DNA of 64,000 nt from CAVZRC01 sp963777695 (GCA_963777695.1 CAVZRC010000001.1:1116001-1180000); one strand, 5' to 3'; positions 28,716 to 38,377 are shown, counted from the first letter of the stretch. Program-made: numbers and translations. The notes: generated by a model not told the origin, from the letters alone.

Positions 28716-29222
28716 TTATCTTAATCCAACGGCCGTCACTTGACCAGGGTTTGAGCGCGCGGAGAGCGGACGAGGCGGGAGATCGACCCGACGACTCGCT
28801 CCATAGTTTGGCGGCGGAGGAGGCGGGCCGGCGAGCATCGGGAGATCCCGCGACATCTCGATCGCAATCCGCTCCAGCAAGACGAGAGGGTGGTAGGGCT
28901 TGGTGAGGAAATGGTCAACATTCAGAGCATGAAGCGCCGCCACATGGTTGTCGAGGATCGCCCCGCTACAGATCAACACCGGCTGGAGCGGATGTTGCGC
29001 CTTGATCCGGCGGCAGACGTCAACCCCCGAGAGACGGGGCAGATTGAGGTCGAGCAGCACCAGGTCGAACGGACCTCGACCCGAGAAAAGGCCGACTCCT
29101 TCCTGGCCATCGGCCGCTTCGATGACTTCGAAGCCTTCTCCGCGGAGGAATTCCGCGATCAGGCGTCGAAGGAGGTTCTCGTCCTCCACCAATAAGAGCT
29201 TGCCCCGCCCCTTATCTTCCAT
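28716..29222 (-). CDS. Single-domain response regulator
   Basis: 168 residues. A CheY-like receiver has LLLVEDE (acidic pair E13/D14), phospho-acceptor Asp58 in LVLLDLNLP, CSG at about 85-87 and the conserved Lys108 in LTKPY. The C-terminal 45 residues are Pro-rich and disordered (GPPPPPPNYG); no output domain. ATG 29222 follows GAGGAGAAGCCC, a good ribosome-binding site. The histidine kinase is not in the window. It would act as a phosphorylation relay or by protein contact. Confidence 0.9.
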   Translation of the reverse strand: MEDKGRGKLLLVEDENLLRRLIAEFLRGEGFEVIEAADGQEGVGLFSGRGPFDLVLLDLNLPRLSGVDVCRRIKAQHPLQPVLICSGAILDNHVAALHALNVDHFLTKPYHPLVLLERIAIEMSRDLPMLAGPPPPPPNYGASRRVDLPPRPLSARSNPGQVTAVGLR

Positions 29223-29493
29223 GGGCTTCTCCTCGTCGAAACAGGGTCCATCCTGGCACCGGAGTCCTTCGGCCCGTCTGGGCCCGGTCGGACTCGGGAG
29301 CGTCATCGCGTATCGAACGAATTCCTCCTCTGAATCGCTCGAGGTCGCCGGTACCCGAATGACGGCTCCAGATCGTCCGCGATCGAGAGCCTTGCGTCGG
29401 GGTGTCGGTTGGTCGATCATCTTATCCAGACCCGACCCTCGCGCCCATCGCGGATTCTTGACAGGACACGGCCGAGCCGACCTTCGCAGCGAC

Positions 29494-32436
29494 TCAACGC
29501 CCGGATCGGTGCGGTTGACCCGACACGGCCGCGAACCCGCGGAGCGGGCCCGGGTTCGGATCGCCCTCTCGAAGTCGGTAGCCGGCGTCGGCGGGGAGAG
29601 ACCGATACTCGTCGCGACGGCCCGACGGCCATGTGACTTCCACGCGATCGACGATCCGGGACGGTCCCAGGCCGAAGTGGAGGCGCGGGTCGCTCGACGA
29701 CAGATAGCTCCCTCCGCCGAATCGCTCCGCGACCCTCGTCCGCCCCGCCACGGTCACGGCCAGGCGTGCGCCCACGGCGTCGCGATTGGACGCGGTCCCT
29801 TCGAGCATCAACGTGAGGAAGTGGCCCTGGGACCCGGGCGAATTGCGTAGGAGGGCGATCGGGGCGTTCTGAGAGACGATCAGGACATCGGGGCTCCCAT
29901 CGTTGTCCAGGTCGGCGACAGCCAGTCCGCGGGCCAGTCTCGGGACTTGCCAGGGCGGCCCGGCTCGATCCGAGACGTCGACGAACCGCCCCGTGGCCTG
30001 GCCGAGGAAGAGCTGTGCGCGCATCTCGTAGGGTATCGATGGGCGGTAGTCGCCGACGTGGCCGTTGGCCTGGGCCAGGTCGAGCCAGCCATCGTTATTG
30101 GCGTCGAGTGCCGCCAGGCCGAATCCGAGGACGTGTCGGGTCGGTGCCGTGAGCCCCGCGACGGAAGACCGGTCGCTGAAGACGCCCCCGCCGTGGTTGT
30201 GATAGAGCGTGGTCGATTGCTCGAAGAAGTTGGTCACGGCCAGGTCGATCCGGCCGTCGCCGTCGAGGTCGCCGCAGGCCACGCCCATCCCCGCCAGTTG
30301 CCCACCCGTCGCGCTCGAAGCCAGCCCCGATTCCAGCCCTCGCTCGGAGAATCGGAAGCCGCCGAGGTTGCGGTAGAAGTCGTTGGCCGTGGTGTCGTTG
30401 GCCACAAACAAGTCGGTCTTGCCGTCGCTGTCGAGATCGGCGGCGACGACCCCGAGGCCACGCCCCTCGCGGTCGACGATACCCGCGAGCTCGGTCACGT
30501 TGACAAACCGCCCGCCATCGTTGCGGAAGACGTGGTGCGGCAATGCCGGCGAGCCCCGCGGATCGCAATAGACGTGACCTTGGCCCGGATGCTCGGGATA
30601 ATCGCACAGCTCCGGATGCTCCGCGTCCCACCGCAGATAGTGGCAGACATAGAGGTCGAGGTCTCCGTCGCCATCGAGGTCGGCCCATGCGGCCGAGGTC
30701 GGCCAGTCGCGATCGCCGTCGAAGCCGGCCTTGGCCGTGGCGTCCTCGAACCGGCCCTCTCCGAGATTGTGGTACAGGGCGTAGGACCGCCATCGCGTCA
30801 CGAAGAGGTCGGGGCGGCCGTCATTGTCGTAGTCGCCCACGGCCACGCCATGACCGTAGCCGCCCGGGAGCCCGGCCAGGCCCGAAGAGGCCGTCACGTC
30901 CTCGAACCGGCCGTCGCCACGGTTGCGGAAGAGTCGATCCCCGAGGCGAGGGGCTGGGCTCGTCAGCGGGGGAAACGGTCCCCCCTGGACGGCGTAGACA
31001 TCGAGCCATCCGTCGCCGTCGCAATCGAGGACGGCGACTCCGCCGCTCATGGTCTCGGGGAGCTGGCGCGCGTCGGTGCGACCGTTGTCGAACGTGAATG
31101 CCAGGCCCCGAACGTCGGCCTCGTCACGGAATACCGGGATGATCGGACCGGGCATCTCCGCCGTCGGGTTTGCGACTTCGGGTCGTCTCAGCCCGAGGCG
31201 GTCGGCGAGTGGCCGGTCGTCCGGCTCGGCGGCCAACTCAAGCCTCGCCAACCGTTCGAGAGCGGCGTGCGCCTCCCGCTCGACGGTCGGGTCCCTTCGG
31301 GCCGCGAGCTTCCACCACGCCATGGCGTCGGGCCATCGGCCGATCACCTCGGCGGCCCAGGCGAACTCGATCGCGTGCGGGGCCATGTCGGGAAGGTTGA
31401 TCAGGGCACGATAGTGATCGCGCCCCGCGTCGATCGCCGACTTGCGGCGCCGCAGGTCGCCAACCCGATCGACCTCGCCCGCCTGTGTGGCCAGGTCGGC
31501 CAGCCGTTCGAGGGCGGAATCCTCTCCCGGCCGCAAGGTGACGAGTTCTTCGAGGGCCGATCGCTCCGCTCGGCTGTCGTGGTCCCTCGCGGCGAGCCAG
31601 GCACGCAGGGCGAGCACCCGGGCCGGCGAGATGGCGGAGGCTGGGAGGTGGCCGGCCGCACGAACAACGTCATCCTGTCGGCCGACGGTCATGGCCCATT
31701 CGAGGCGGGCACGCCAGACGGCGGGGTCGTCGGGTTGCGCCTGTTCGCACCGCTTCAGCCAGTCGTCGGCCTCATCGAACCGACCGGACCGGTTCGCCAG
31801 GTCGGCCAGTCCGAGCCAGACGCGATCATCCTCGGGTGCCGACTGATTGGCCTTGGCGAGGGCCTGCCTCAAGGCGCCGATCGGATGAGGGTCGTGGTCG
31901 GCGGCCCAGAGGACACGCAAGGTGTAGGACGGATCACGAATCCGCTCGAGTTTCCGGTGCAGCAGGGCCTTGTACTCGTCCTGCCGGCCGGTCATCCAGT
32001 AGAGCCATTCGAGGAGCCGCCCCGCCTCGTCGGCGACTTCGCCCTTGGCATGGAAGGCGCGATCGAGGCAAGATTCGGCGAGCCGATAGCGCCCGACATC
32101 GAGTGCATGCCTGGCACGTGAGAGCGCGGCCAGCGGCGCCTTCGGGGATCCGTCGGGTACGCGGGCCCAGGCCGCCATCGCCGCATCGGCATGGCCCGCG
32201 ACCATCTCGCAGGAGCCCAGCAAATACTCGACCTCGCCCTGCCCCGGCCAACGCTCCGACAGGCGGGCCAGTCGGATCCTCGCCTCGTCGAATCGTCGCG
32301 CGGCGAACTCGCGCCGGGCCTCGGTCAGCTCATTCCGGAGCCGGCGATCCTCGGCGGCGCGGACGGCGAGCCATGCCGCCGCCAGCAAGGGCCCGACTCC
32401 GAGGAAGAAGAGCAGCAGGCGGCCGCGGATCGTCAT
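29494..32436 (-). CDS. CRTAC1-like protein: TPR + FG-GAP/VCBS repeats + ASPIC/UnbV domain
   Basis: 980 residues. An N-terminal signal anchor (LLLFFLGVGPLLAAAWLAV) is followed by TPR-like repeats to about residue 430. Next come about seven FG-GAP/VCBS repeats with calcium-binding DxDGDG motifs (VLDCDGDGWLDVY, VGDYDNDGRPDLFV, WADLDGDGDLDLYV, CGDLDGDGRIDLAV). The C-terminal ASPIC/UnbV domain (about 880-960) ends in VEVTWPSGRRDEYRSL. Such beta-propeller proteins are abundant in Planctomycetota, exported or membrane-anchored, and thought to mediate surface contacts. The gene is intact. It is preceded by a hairpin (32466-32500) that separates it from the DUF1559 gene. Confidence 0.92.
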   Translation of the reverse strand: MTIRGRLLLFFLGVGPLLAAAWLAVRAAEDRRLRNELTEARREFAARRFDEARIRLARLSERWPGQGEVEYLLGSCEMVAGHADAAMAAWARVPDGSPKAPLAALSRARHALDVGRYRLAESCLDRAFHAKGEVADEAGRLLEWLYWMTGRQDEYKALLHRKLERIRDPSYTLRVLWAADHDPHPIGALRQALAKANQSAPEDDRVWLGLADLANRSGRFDEADDWLKRCEQAQPDDPAVWRARLEWAMTVGRQDDVVRAAGHLPASAISPARVLALRAWLAARDHDSRAERSALEELVTLRPGEDSALERLADLATQAGEVDRVGDLRRRKSAIDAGRDHYRALINLPDMAPHAIEFAWAAEVIGRWPDAMAWWKLAARRDPTVEREAHAALERLARLELAAEPDDRPLADRLGLRRPEVANPTAEMPGPIIPVFRDEADVRGLAFTFDNGRTDARQLPETMSGGVAVLDCDGDGWLDVYAVQGGPFPPLTSPAPRLGDRLFRNRGDGRFEDVTASSGLAGLPGGYGHGVAVGDYDNDGRPDLFVTRWRSYALYHNLGEGRFEDATAKAGFDGDRDWPTSAAWADLDGDGDLDLYVCHYLRWDAEHPELCDYPEHPGQGHVYCDPRGSPALPHHVFRNDGGRFVNVTELAGIVDREGRGLGVVAADLDSDGKTDLFVANDTTANDFYRNLGGFRFSERGLESGLASSATGGQLAGMGVACGDLDGDGRIDLAVTNFFEQSTTLYHNHGGGVFSDRSSVAGLTAPTRHVLGFGLAALDANNDGWLDLAQANGHVGDYRPSIPYEMRAQLFLGQATGRFVDVSDRAGPPWQVPRLARGLAVADLDNDGSPDVLIVSQNAPIALLRNSPGSQGHFLTLMLEGTASNRDAVGARLAVTVAGRTRVAERFGGGSYLSSSDPRLHFGLGPSRIVDRVEVTWPSGRRDEYRSLPADAGYRLREGDPNPGPLRGFAAVSGQPHRSGR

Positions 32437-32465
32437 ATCGACACGACACTCGATATCAAAAGATC

Positions 32466-32500
32466 AAGGTCCGCCGGGGTCAATGACCCCGCCGGACCTT
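32466..32500 (-). terminator. Strong hairpin between DUF1559 and CRTAC1 genes
   Basis: Arms 32466-32480 and 32486-32500 (AAGGTCCGCCGGGGT / ACCCCGCCGGACCTT) pair with one mismatch around a five-base loop. It lies downstream of the minus-strand DUF1559 gene and upstream of the CRTAC1 gene, fitting an intrinsic terminator, although no long U tract follows. Confidence 0.6.
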
Positions 32501-32555
32501 GCCCAATCGTCGCGGTAGCGATCGGGCGCACAGGTCTCGCCCGATCCGATGCCAA

Positions 32556-33707
32556 TCAATACGAGTCGGAGCTGACGGTCTCGCCGTTGGCCTTCGTGCC
32601 GAGCGCCATCCAGGTCTGCGGGCCGATCGAATCCTTGATAAACCGGGCGCTGCCATCGGCCATCAGGACATTGATCCCGCCGGGGTGATTGCTCTGGGCG
32701 TTGGAGAAGATCGAGTCATCCGGGCCGCATCCGCCGCATTGATCGCGGCACGAATTGAAGGGATATTGCTTCGAGTTCGGCGTGATGATCGTGTGGAACA
32801 GGGTCATGGTCGTGGCGCCCCATCCCCACCGATTTCCATTGACGGGGGTGACATTGGTGCCGCTCTGATAGGCGATGGTGCAAGCCTGCATCGCCGGGAC
32901 CAGTACGGTGCTGTAATTGAGCGCACTGGCATCCGCCGCCTCGGCGCCGGCGGCCCCCGTGGCGCCGGTCACGGAGTTGTTGCGCTGATTCATGGGACTG
33001 ATGGTGTAGGTCGTGTTGCCCACCAGAGACTCGGCGTAGAGGATGGTATTCGACGTGCCGTCGCTGGCGTTCTGGATGCCATAGGCCACCCAGTAAGCGA
33101 ACATGCCCGTCGAGTAAGGCTGGGCACCGTTCGGATTCCCGCCGCTCAAGTTGAAGGGATCGGGGGAGGCTCCGCCATACCCGGTGCCCCATCCGTACGG
33201 AGAGGTCGTGGTGCCGACGCTGCCGCGGTAACTGTTCGTGCCCGGAGGGCCGGTGCCGACCAGGGCCGAGCCCGAGGCGCCGAAGCCGACGTTGTTGTCG
33301 GACGGGCACATGAAGGCCGCGATCTTCTGCGTCCAAGCCGTAGAGTTGATAGGCGAGCCGTTGCCGTAGCCGCCGCAGAAGAAGAAATTGATGGCGTTAT
33401 AGGTCGGCTGTTGCTCCATGTAATTGAGCATCATCGCCTGGGCGCTCCATTCGGTCCACCCCGCATAGCCGGTATGCGCGAAGTAGGCGAAGGATTGCGA
33501 ATGCCCCGGGGGAAAGACGTTGTTCGTCTGGTGGTAGTTGTGCGCCGCCAGACCGATCTGCTTGAGATTGTTGGTGCATTGCGCGCGGCGAGCGGCTTCT
33601 CGCGCGGCCTGGACGGCGGGCAAGAGCAGCGCGATGAGCACGGCGATGATGGCGATGACGACGAGCAATTCGATCAGGGTGAACCCGTGCCGGATTTTGG
33701 GACTCAT
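32556..33707 (-). CDS. DUF1559 protein with type IV pilin-like N-terminus
   Basis: 383 residues. The prepilin-type leader is textbook: KIRHGFTLIELLVVIAIIAV, with a Gly-Phe cleavage site and Glu+5, then ALLLPAVQAAREAARRAQCT and NLKQIGLAAHNYHQ. The C-terminal DUF1559 block NHPGGINVLMADGSARFIKD is present. These proteins occur in tens to hundreds of copies per planctomycete genome and are thought to be pseudopilin-like surface proteins. ATG 33707 chosen at the leader. Next upstream on the same strand is a small lipoprotein. Confidence 0.96.
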   Translation of the reverse strand: MSPKIRHGFTLIELLVVIAIIAVLIALLLPAVQAAREAARRAQCTNNLKQIGLAAHNYHQTNNVFPPGHSQSFAYFAHTGYAGWTEWSAQAMMLNYMEQQPTYNAINFFFCGGYGNGSPINSTAWTQKIAAFMCPSDNNVGFGASGSALVGTGPPGTNSYRGSVGTTTSPYGWGTGYGGASPDPFNLSGGNPNGAQPYSTGMFAYWVAYGIQNASDGTSNTILYAESLVGNTTYTISPMNQRNNSVTGATGAAGAEAADASALNYSTVLVPAMQACTIAYQSGTNVTPVNGNRWGWGATTMTLFHTIITPNSKQYPFNSCRDQCGGCGPDDSIFSNAQSNHPGGINVLMADGSARFIKDSIGPQTWMALGTKANGETVSSDSY

Positions 33708-33965
33708 TGGCGGAGATTCCTGGATCAAGTGGAAAGGAAGAATGAAGCGTACTCCTCGCGAGGCACGGCCATCGGACGAGGACGGCCGGATCGGTTGGAC
33801 TGACTTACGATTCCCCCGAGTGGGGAACATCCCTGCGGTTCGCGAACTTGGACATTGATTCCGGACGTGCTCCTTACGAGAGCGACGCGAATCGTAATCT
33901 CGGGGAGCCGGGAGTCGCAGGGGCTCGTGACTCAATCGAATTCGAGTCAACGCGATCGTCCCGGC

Positions 33966-34184
33966 TCATTTCGCCGGGGCGGGCGCCTTGACCTTACCGG
34001 TCGGTACTCCGGCGTTGCCATAAGCCGCCTTGCGAGCCGCCTGGTCGTCTTGCTGTTTCGACGCGACCTCGGCCGGCGGCGGGGCCGCCTCCTCGCCGCA
34101 GCCGCTCGCCATCGCGAGGAATAATCCGAGCAGACCCACACTCGTGGCCCTTCGGCACGGTTGGATGAAGAGCAGCATTCGCAC
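33966..34184 (-). CDS. Small lipoprotein next to DUF1559 gene
   Basis: 72 residues with a lipobox: GLLGLFLAMASGC, Cys at about residue 29, then a charged Pro/Ala/Lys-rich tail ending KVKAPAPAK. The start is GTG 34184, five bases behind AAGGA; ATG 34178 is an alternative. Small lipoproteins of this form commonly precede DUF1559 genes in planctomycetes, which suggests co-expression. Confidence 0.8.
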   Translation of the reverse strand: MRMLLFIQPCRRATSVGLLGLFLAMASGCGEEAAPPPAEVASKQQDDQAARKAAYGNAGVPTGKVKAPAPAK

Positions 34185-34757
34185 GTCAATCCTTTCTTAT
34201 GTAGTCGGAGGTATTGTAGGCTGGTAGCTGCGAGGATCGGATGCGGGCAGGCGGATGGCAGGCCAATGTGTCGGGCGAGAAGACATCCAGATGAATGCGA
34301 GCCAGTCTCCGGACGCGAGCAACGCGGCACCACGAGACCGCACATCCCGGATTTCGATTCGTGGTGCCGAACTATCTATCACCCACGAATCGAAGTCCAA
34401 AGGATATCGTACTTGTCTCATCTCGCTGCACGCAAAAAACACGCCGATTCATCACCGCACTTCGGCAATCTCCTGGCAATGAAATTGGCACACTGACCCG
34501 AATCACAACGGAAGGCTGCCGATTCTTGAATGAAGTCGCACTAGGAAGACCCGAAGCCCGACGGGATGGATCCGCGGCGATGGCTTGGCCTCGAGGAGGA
34601 CGAACGAGCCAGACGGCGTCCGTCATCGGGGAGACCAGATCGAAGGAGCATTCGCAACTTTAATCTTTCTTCCAACCTTAATTCTATAGTCCCGCGCCGA
34701 CTTTACAAGCAGTTAGAATTTTTTCGGTACGCCTACTCCTGTCGGTCGTCGGGACAA
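34185..34757. other. Intergenic region with overlapping inverted repeats
   Basis: 573 bases between the lipoprotein start (its promoter side) and the 3' end of the DUF3179 gene. No coding sequence recognised. It holds two overlapping inverted repeats at 34326-34398 and an AT-rich stretch at 34660-34725. Confidence 0.4.
34326..34398. repeat. Overlapping inverted repeats
   Basis: GGCACCACGA (34326-34335) pairs with TCGTGGTGCC (34359-34368). In addition GGATTTCGATTCGTGG (34349-34364) pairs with CCACGAATCGAAGTCC (34383-34398) with one mismatch. The two pairings compete for the same central segment, so alternative hairpins can form. Confidence 0.55.
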
Positions 34758-35690
34758 TCAACCGGGGTGCGCCATTCGGAACTGGCTCTCGGGGTGCAGT
34801 GATCGCCACGCCCTCAGGTGCGAGACGATGCCGGCGACGGGGGCCAGGCGTCGCCCGGCGAGCTTGCCGCGGATGGCACGGCCCGAGATGGGATCCCAGA
34901 CGGAGGACGTCTGGTCGTCGATCAGGCCGTCTACTTCCATGCGGAAGGTCAGTTCTGCATCGCCGACGCGCCGATCGAACGCCGTGATGGTCGCGCTCCG
35001 GCTCTCGAAGACTATGACCAGCGGCTGGCCCGCGAAGGTATCGTTGACCGCCGATTGTCGGGCGAGCTCCCTCAGCGGCCACGAGACGGCCGCCTCTCCG
35101 CGGGCGAGGCCCCACTGGAGGTTGGAAAAGTACCTCTGCTCGAACGTAGAGCTCGACGACTCGGGATCGTGTCGGTAGTAGTCGATCGTCTGGGGGATCT
35201 TCAGGACGGTCGTGTCGGGGTGTTCGGCCCGCCAGGTCTTCCAGTCGGTCCAGGCCGAGGCGATCCGATCGAGCGACTTCCCTTCCAGGGGGCCCTCGAT
35301 GGCCTCGCCGAGCATCTGCGGCCAATCGCTCTCCGTCTCAACATCTTTCATGAGCATGTTTTCACCATCAAGCTCTCCGGAGACGAAGAAGGTCAGCGTC
35401 CGCCCCTCGACCTCCCGCGCGTAGACGAGCGGCGACTGGCAGAGTCCGCACCAGGTGACGGCGATCGGCCGGCCGCCCAGGTTGTCATCGAGGACGTGAT
35501 GGTCGGGCCGAGATAACATGTTGAGAGGATAGGCGCGGGATTCGCCGTTGAGCTCGACGCCCACGACGAAGCAATCGTCGGTGACCTCGGGCCCGGCGGC
35601 CTCCGCCCTCACGACCGGAATGTTAACGAGGGGGGGATTCGGTATGAACTCGGGCGGGGACTTCGACATCGCCGGACGGTCCGCGAGCAA
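34758..35690 (-). CDS. DUF3179 domain protein
   Basis: Up to 310 residues. It carries the DUF3179 signature: a conserved Asp-Asp near VTDDCFVVGVELNGESRAYP, then NMLSRPDHHVLDDNLGG, TWCGLCQSPLVY (Cys pair) and a C-terminal WDPISGRAIRGKLAG. The domain resembles enzymes with a conserved Cys/His site; function unknown. As read it starts at TTG 35690 or ATG 35669. Immediately upstream, in the same frame, a TGA (35691-35693) separates it from a 43-codon membrane-anchor ORF that has a proper ribosome-binding site. The two may originally be one membrane-anchored protein. Confidence 0.88.
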   Translation of the reverse strand: MLADRPAMSKSPPEFIPNPPLVNIPVVRAEAAGPEVTDDCFVVGVELNGESRAYPLNMLSRPDHHVLDDNLGGRPIAVTWCGLCQSPLVYAREVEGRTLTFFVSGELDGENMLMKDVETESDWPQMLGEAIEGPLEGKSLDRIASAWTDWKTWRAEHPDTTVLKIPQTIDYYRHDPESSSSTFEQRYFSNLQWGLARGEAAVSWPLRELARQSAVNDTFAGQPLVIVFESRSATITAFDRRVGDAELTFRMEVDGLIDDQTSSVWDPISGRAIRGKLAGRRLAPVAGIVSHLRAWRSLHPESQFRMAHPG

Positions 35691-35822
35691 TCAACGCGCC
35701 CGCTCGGGCAAGGTCGACGGATCCGGGTCGGTCAGGATGAACGACAAGCCGAGGCACAAGAAGAAGATCCCGAGGACGATTAGCGGGACCTTCAGCAGCG
35801 CAGTGACGACCACCGACTTCAT
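35691..35822 (-). CDS. Short membrane-anchor ORF directly in frame with DUF3179
   Basis: 43 residues: MKSVVVTALLKVPLIVLGIF followed by FLCLGLSFIL and a tail STLPERAR. ATG 35822 is preceded by GAGG at seven bases. It is a single membrane helix that ends at a TGA in the reading frame of DUF3179, with no intervening base. Either a tiny separate gene coupled to DUF3179, or the anchor of that protein split by a nonsense change or sequencing error. Confidence 0.55.
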   Translation of the reverse strand: MKSVVVTALLKVPLIVLGIFFLCLGLSFILTDPDPSTLPERAR

Positions 35823-36386
35823 CGAATGCCTCGCGGTTCGCCGACGGCGATAGGATCGGCGTCGGGCGGGTCAGGTAGGTATGAGGAGCCGGCGAGGCCG
35901 GGCCTTCCCCGGGGATTACGGGCAGGGGCGGGGAACCGGACGATCCATGGCCGCCGGGCTCTCGAGATCGCGACGAGCGTCGCGTGGAGTCCCTGGAGGA
36001 CGCGGACATCCCCCGACCGGGACAGACATTAACTCATTAGTCTTAATAGTATCGTTGGACGACAAGCCCAAGTCAAGAAGCGCCTCTCCGACCCAGCCTG
36101 AGAAGGTAGTTCGACGACGCGATTGAACTGGCGTAATTGATGGAATCGCCGGACCGTCTCCTTCCCGGTCGCCTCTAGGCGGGAGCGGACGACTTGATGT
36201 AAGTTGATCGAGGCTTCCCATCCGCTCTCGGTGAGACTGGGGGCTGTCCGGCGAGTCTCGTAGGGTGCTCTGTAAGCACCAGGATTCGGCGAACTACCCC
36301 GGAGCGGTGCTCATGGAGCACACTACAAAAGCCTCCCGAGACAGACACTCTCCTCCGGATCGGTCTTCGGGCGAGGATAGTCTCCG
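35823..36386. other. Divergent intergenic region
   Basis: 564 bases between the DUF3179 unit and the divergent sulfatase-like gene. Apart from the imperfect palindrome at 36260-36326, I see no gene or RNA. Confidence 0.4.
36260..36326. repeat. Imperfect 21-bp inverted repeat
   Basis: Arms 36260-36280 (GTAGGGTGCTCTGTAAGCAC...) and 36306-36326 (...ATGGAGCACACTAC) match at 17 of 21 positions. It resembles the other intergenic palindromes in overall plan (GTAGGGTG start, CTAC end) but not in core sequence. Located 60 bases upstream of the sulfatase-like gene. Confidence 0.6.
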
Positions 36387-38377
36387 ATGATCTCCACCCC
36401 TGAGGGCGCGCCACCATCGCACGGAGTCGCTCGCCGACTCGGCCCATTCGACGTGCTGGTGCTCTCGGCGTGGTGCGGGCTAGTTTCCGGCGAGCTGGAG
36501 GTGGGCGCGAGGATCGCGTATGCCGCGATCAGCTCGACGAACCGGCTCTACTCGATGACCCGGCACTTCGTCTGGTTGGTCCCTCTGATCGACCTGCTGC
36601 TGTTCGCGACGTTCGGGGTGCTCCTGGCCTTCGCCACGCGGCTCTGGCCCCGGCCCGCGGGATGGCTGAGCCCTCGGCTGGTCCTCACATGGGCGATCCT
36701 CCCCGTGTTGATCGAGGCGGGGCGTCGGATTCATATCGAAGCCTGGCTGATCGTCGCGATGGGGATCGCGGCCTGCGTGTCGAGGATTCTCGAAAGGCAT
36801 CTCGAGGGGTCGATCCGCCGGCTCGCCCGGAGCCTCCCCGTCCTGCTGGGCATCGTTCTGCTCCAGGCGGGGTGGATATTCGGCGGCGACCGGCTCAAGC
36901 TCTGGCGCGAAGAGACAAGTCCCCTGCCTCCCACCGACTCGCCCGACGTCCTTCTCGTCGTACTCGACACCGTCCGAGCGGATCACCTGGGCCTCTACGG
37001 CTACGAGCGGCCGACGAGCCCCAACTTGGAGCGGCTGGCGGCGCGCGGCATCCGCTTCGATCGCGCCCGCGCCGCGGCCCCCTGGACGCTCGCTTCTCAC
37101 GCGAACATGTTCACGGGCCGATGGCCCCACGAGCTGGAAATCGGCTGGATGAAGCCGATGCGCGGGGACGTGACGACGGTGGCCGAATTCCTCGGCTCGA
37201 TCGGCTATGCGACGGCGGGCTTCGTCGGGAACACGTTCTATTGCTCATATGACAGCGGACTGGGACGCGGCTTCACCCATTACGAGGATTACGTGCTGGA
37301 CCCGATCACCGCGGTCCGGACGGTCCACCTGATCGATCTGACGCTCAAGACGATCGCCCCGCTCGGTTCATTCGCCTCGATGGGGGAGCAAGGCATCCGG
37401 CAATTTTCGGAAGGCGATCGGAAGAGTGCGAGGGACGTCAATCGCGAATTCCTCGGCTGGTTATCGCGTCGTCGAGGGCCGCGACGCCCGTTCTTCGCCT
37501 TCCTGAATTATGCGGATGCTCATGCCCCTTACCTCCTGCCCGCGGGCGAGGAGTACCGCTTCGGCTCGGCGCCGGACTCGGAGGCCGACGTCCGGTTCCT
37601 GTCGGAGGCCTGGACTCGAGTCGACAAGCGGATGATAACCCGGTCGGCGCGGCGCTCGCTCGGGATTCCTACGACAACTGCGTGGCGTACATCGACGGGC
37701 AATTGGGCGAATTGTTCGACGAATTGCGGCGACGGGGGGTGCTCGATCAGACCTTGGTCATCGTGGCCGCCGATCACGGCGAAGGCTTGGGGGAGCACGA
37801 GCTGTTCGATCACGGCGAGAGCCTCTACCGTACGGAAATCCGGGTGCCTCTGCTCATCGTTCCACCCGGTGGGCGAGGCCAATCCCCGGCGGTTGTCGAC
37901 GAATTTGTCAGCCTCCGCGACATCCCTGCGACCATCGCGCAAATCGTCCGACCCGAGACCAGGCCACGATTCCCGGGCCGGCCGCTGACGAGGTTCGGAG
38001 ACGCCGGCCTTGCCGCATCGACGCCCTACTCCGGCGACATCGCGGTTCGCTCCGAACTGGCCTCGCCGAACCCGACCGATCCGAATCAAGGCCGATCTCC
38101 CGCCTATCGAGGCCCGCTGGTCTCGCTGGCCGAGGGTGATTTCGTCTATATTCGTAACGAGGGAGACGGGAGTGAAGAGTTGTTCGACGCGCGCGATGAC
38201 CCCTACGAACTCATCAATCACGCTCGAGGCGACGCCTGGCTCCCGGTCCTCAGACGGTTTCGAGACCGGCTCCGGCCGACGAAGGCCGATGCTCCGACCG
38301 CGTCCACTCGAGGTTCTCCCCTCGGGTTCGTGGCTCGGGAGACGGACGAGCCCCCGCGCGCCTCTCCGAGGCGATGA
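36387..38377 (+). CDS. Membrane-anchored sulfatase-like (alkaline phosphatase superfamily) protein, one frameshift
   Basis: About 663 residues over one missing base at about 37630-37665; the second part resumes as RDSYDNCVAYIDGQLGELFD. Four to five N-terminal helices (residues about 20-180) precede a sulfatase fold. The metal site starts VLLVVLDTVRADHLGLYGYE, the nucleophile region is APWTLASHANMFTG, and the second metal site is IVAADHGEGLGEHELFDHG. The residue that would be the formylglycine Cys/Ser is Thr (T-L-A-S-H), so this is more like lipoteichoic-acid-synthase/phosphotransferase-type members than a classical sulfatase. Substrate unknown. Confidence 0.85.

Noticed and set aside
29947..32121. 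724-codon frame on the plus strand opposite the CRTAC1-like gene
   Set aside because: The minus-strand gene has clear FG-GAP and ASPIC motifs; the plus frame has none and repeats only the antisense of the DxDGDG codons.
32499..33803. 434-codon plus-strand frame opposite DUF1559
   Set aside because: The pilin leader and DUF1559 motif on the minus strand are unambiguous.
35688..35693. Selenocysteine reading of the TGA before DUF3179
   Set aside because: No SECIS-like hairpin follows, and the residue would fall in an unstructured linker with no catalytic context.
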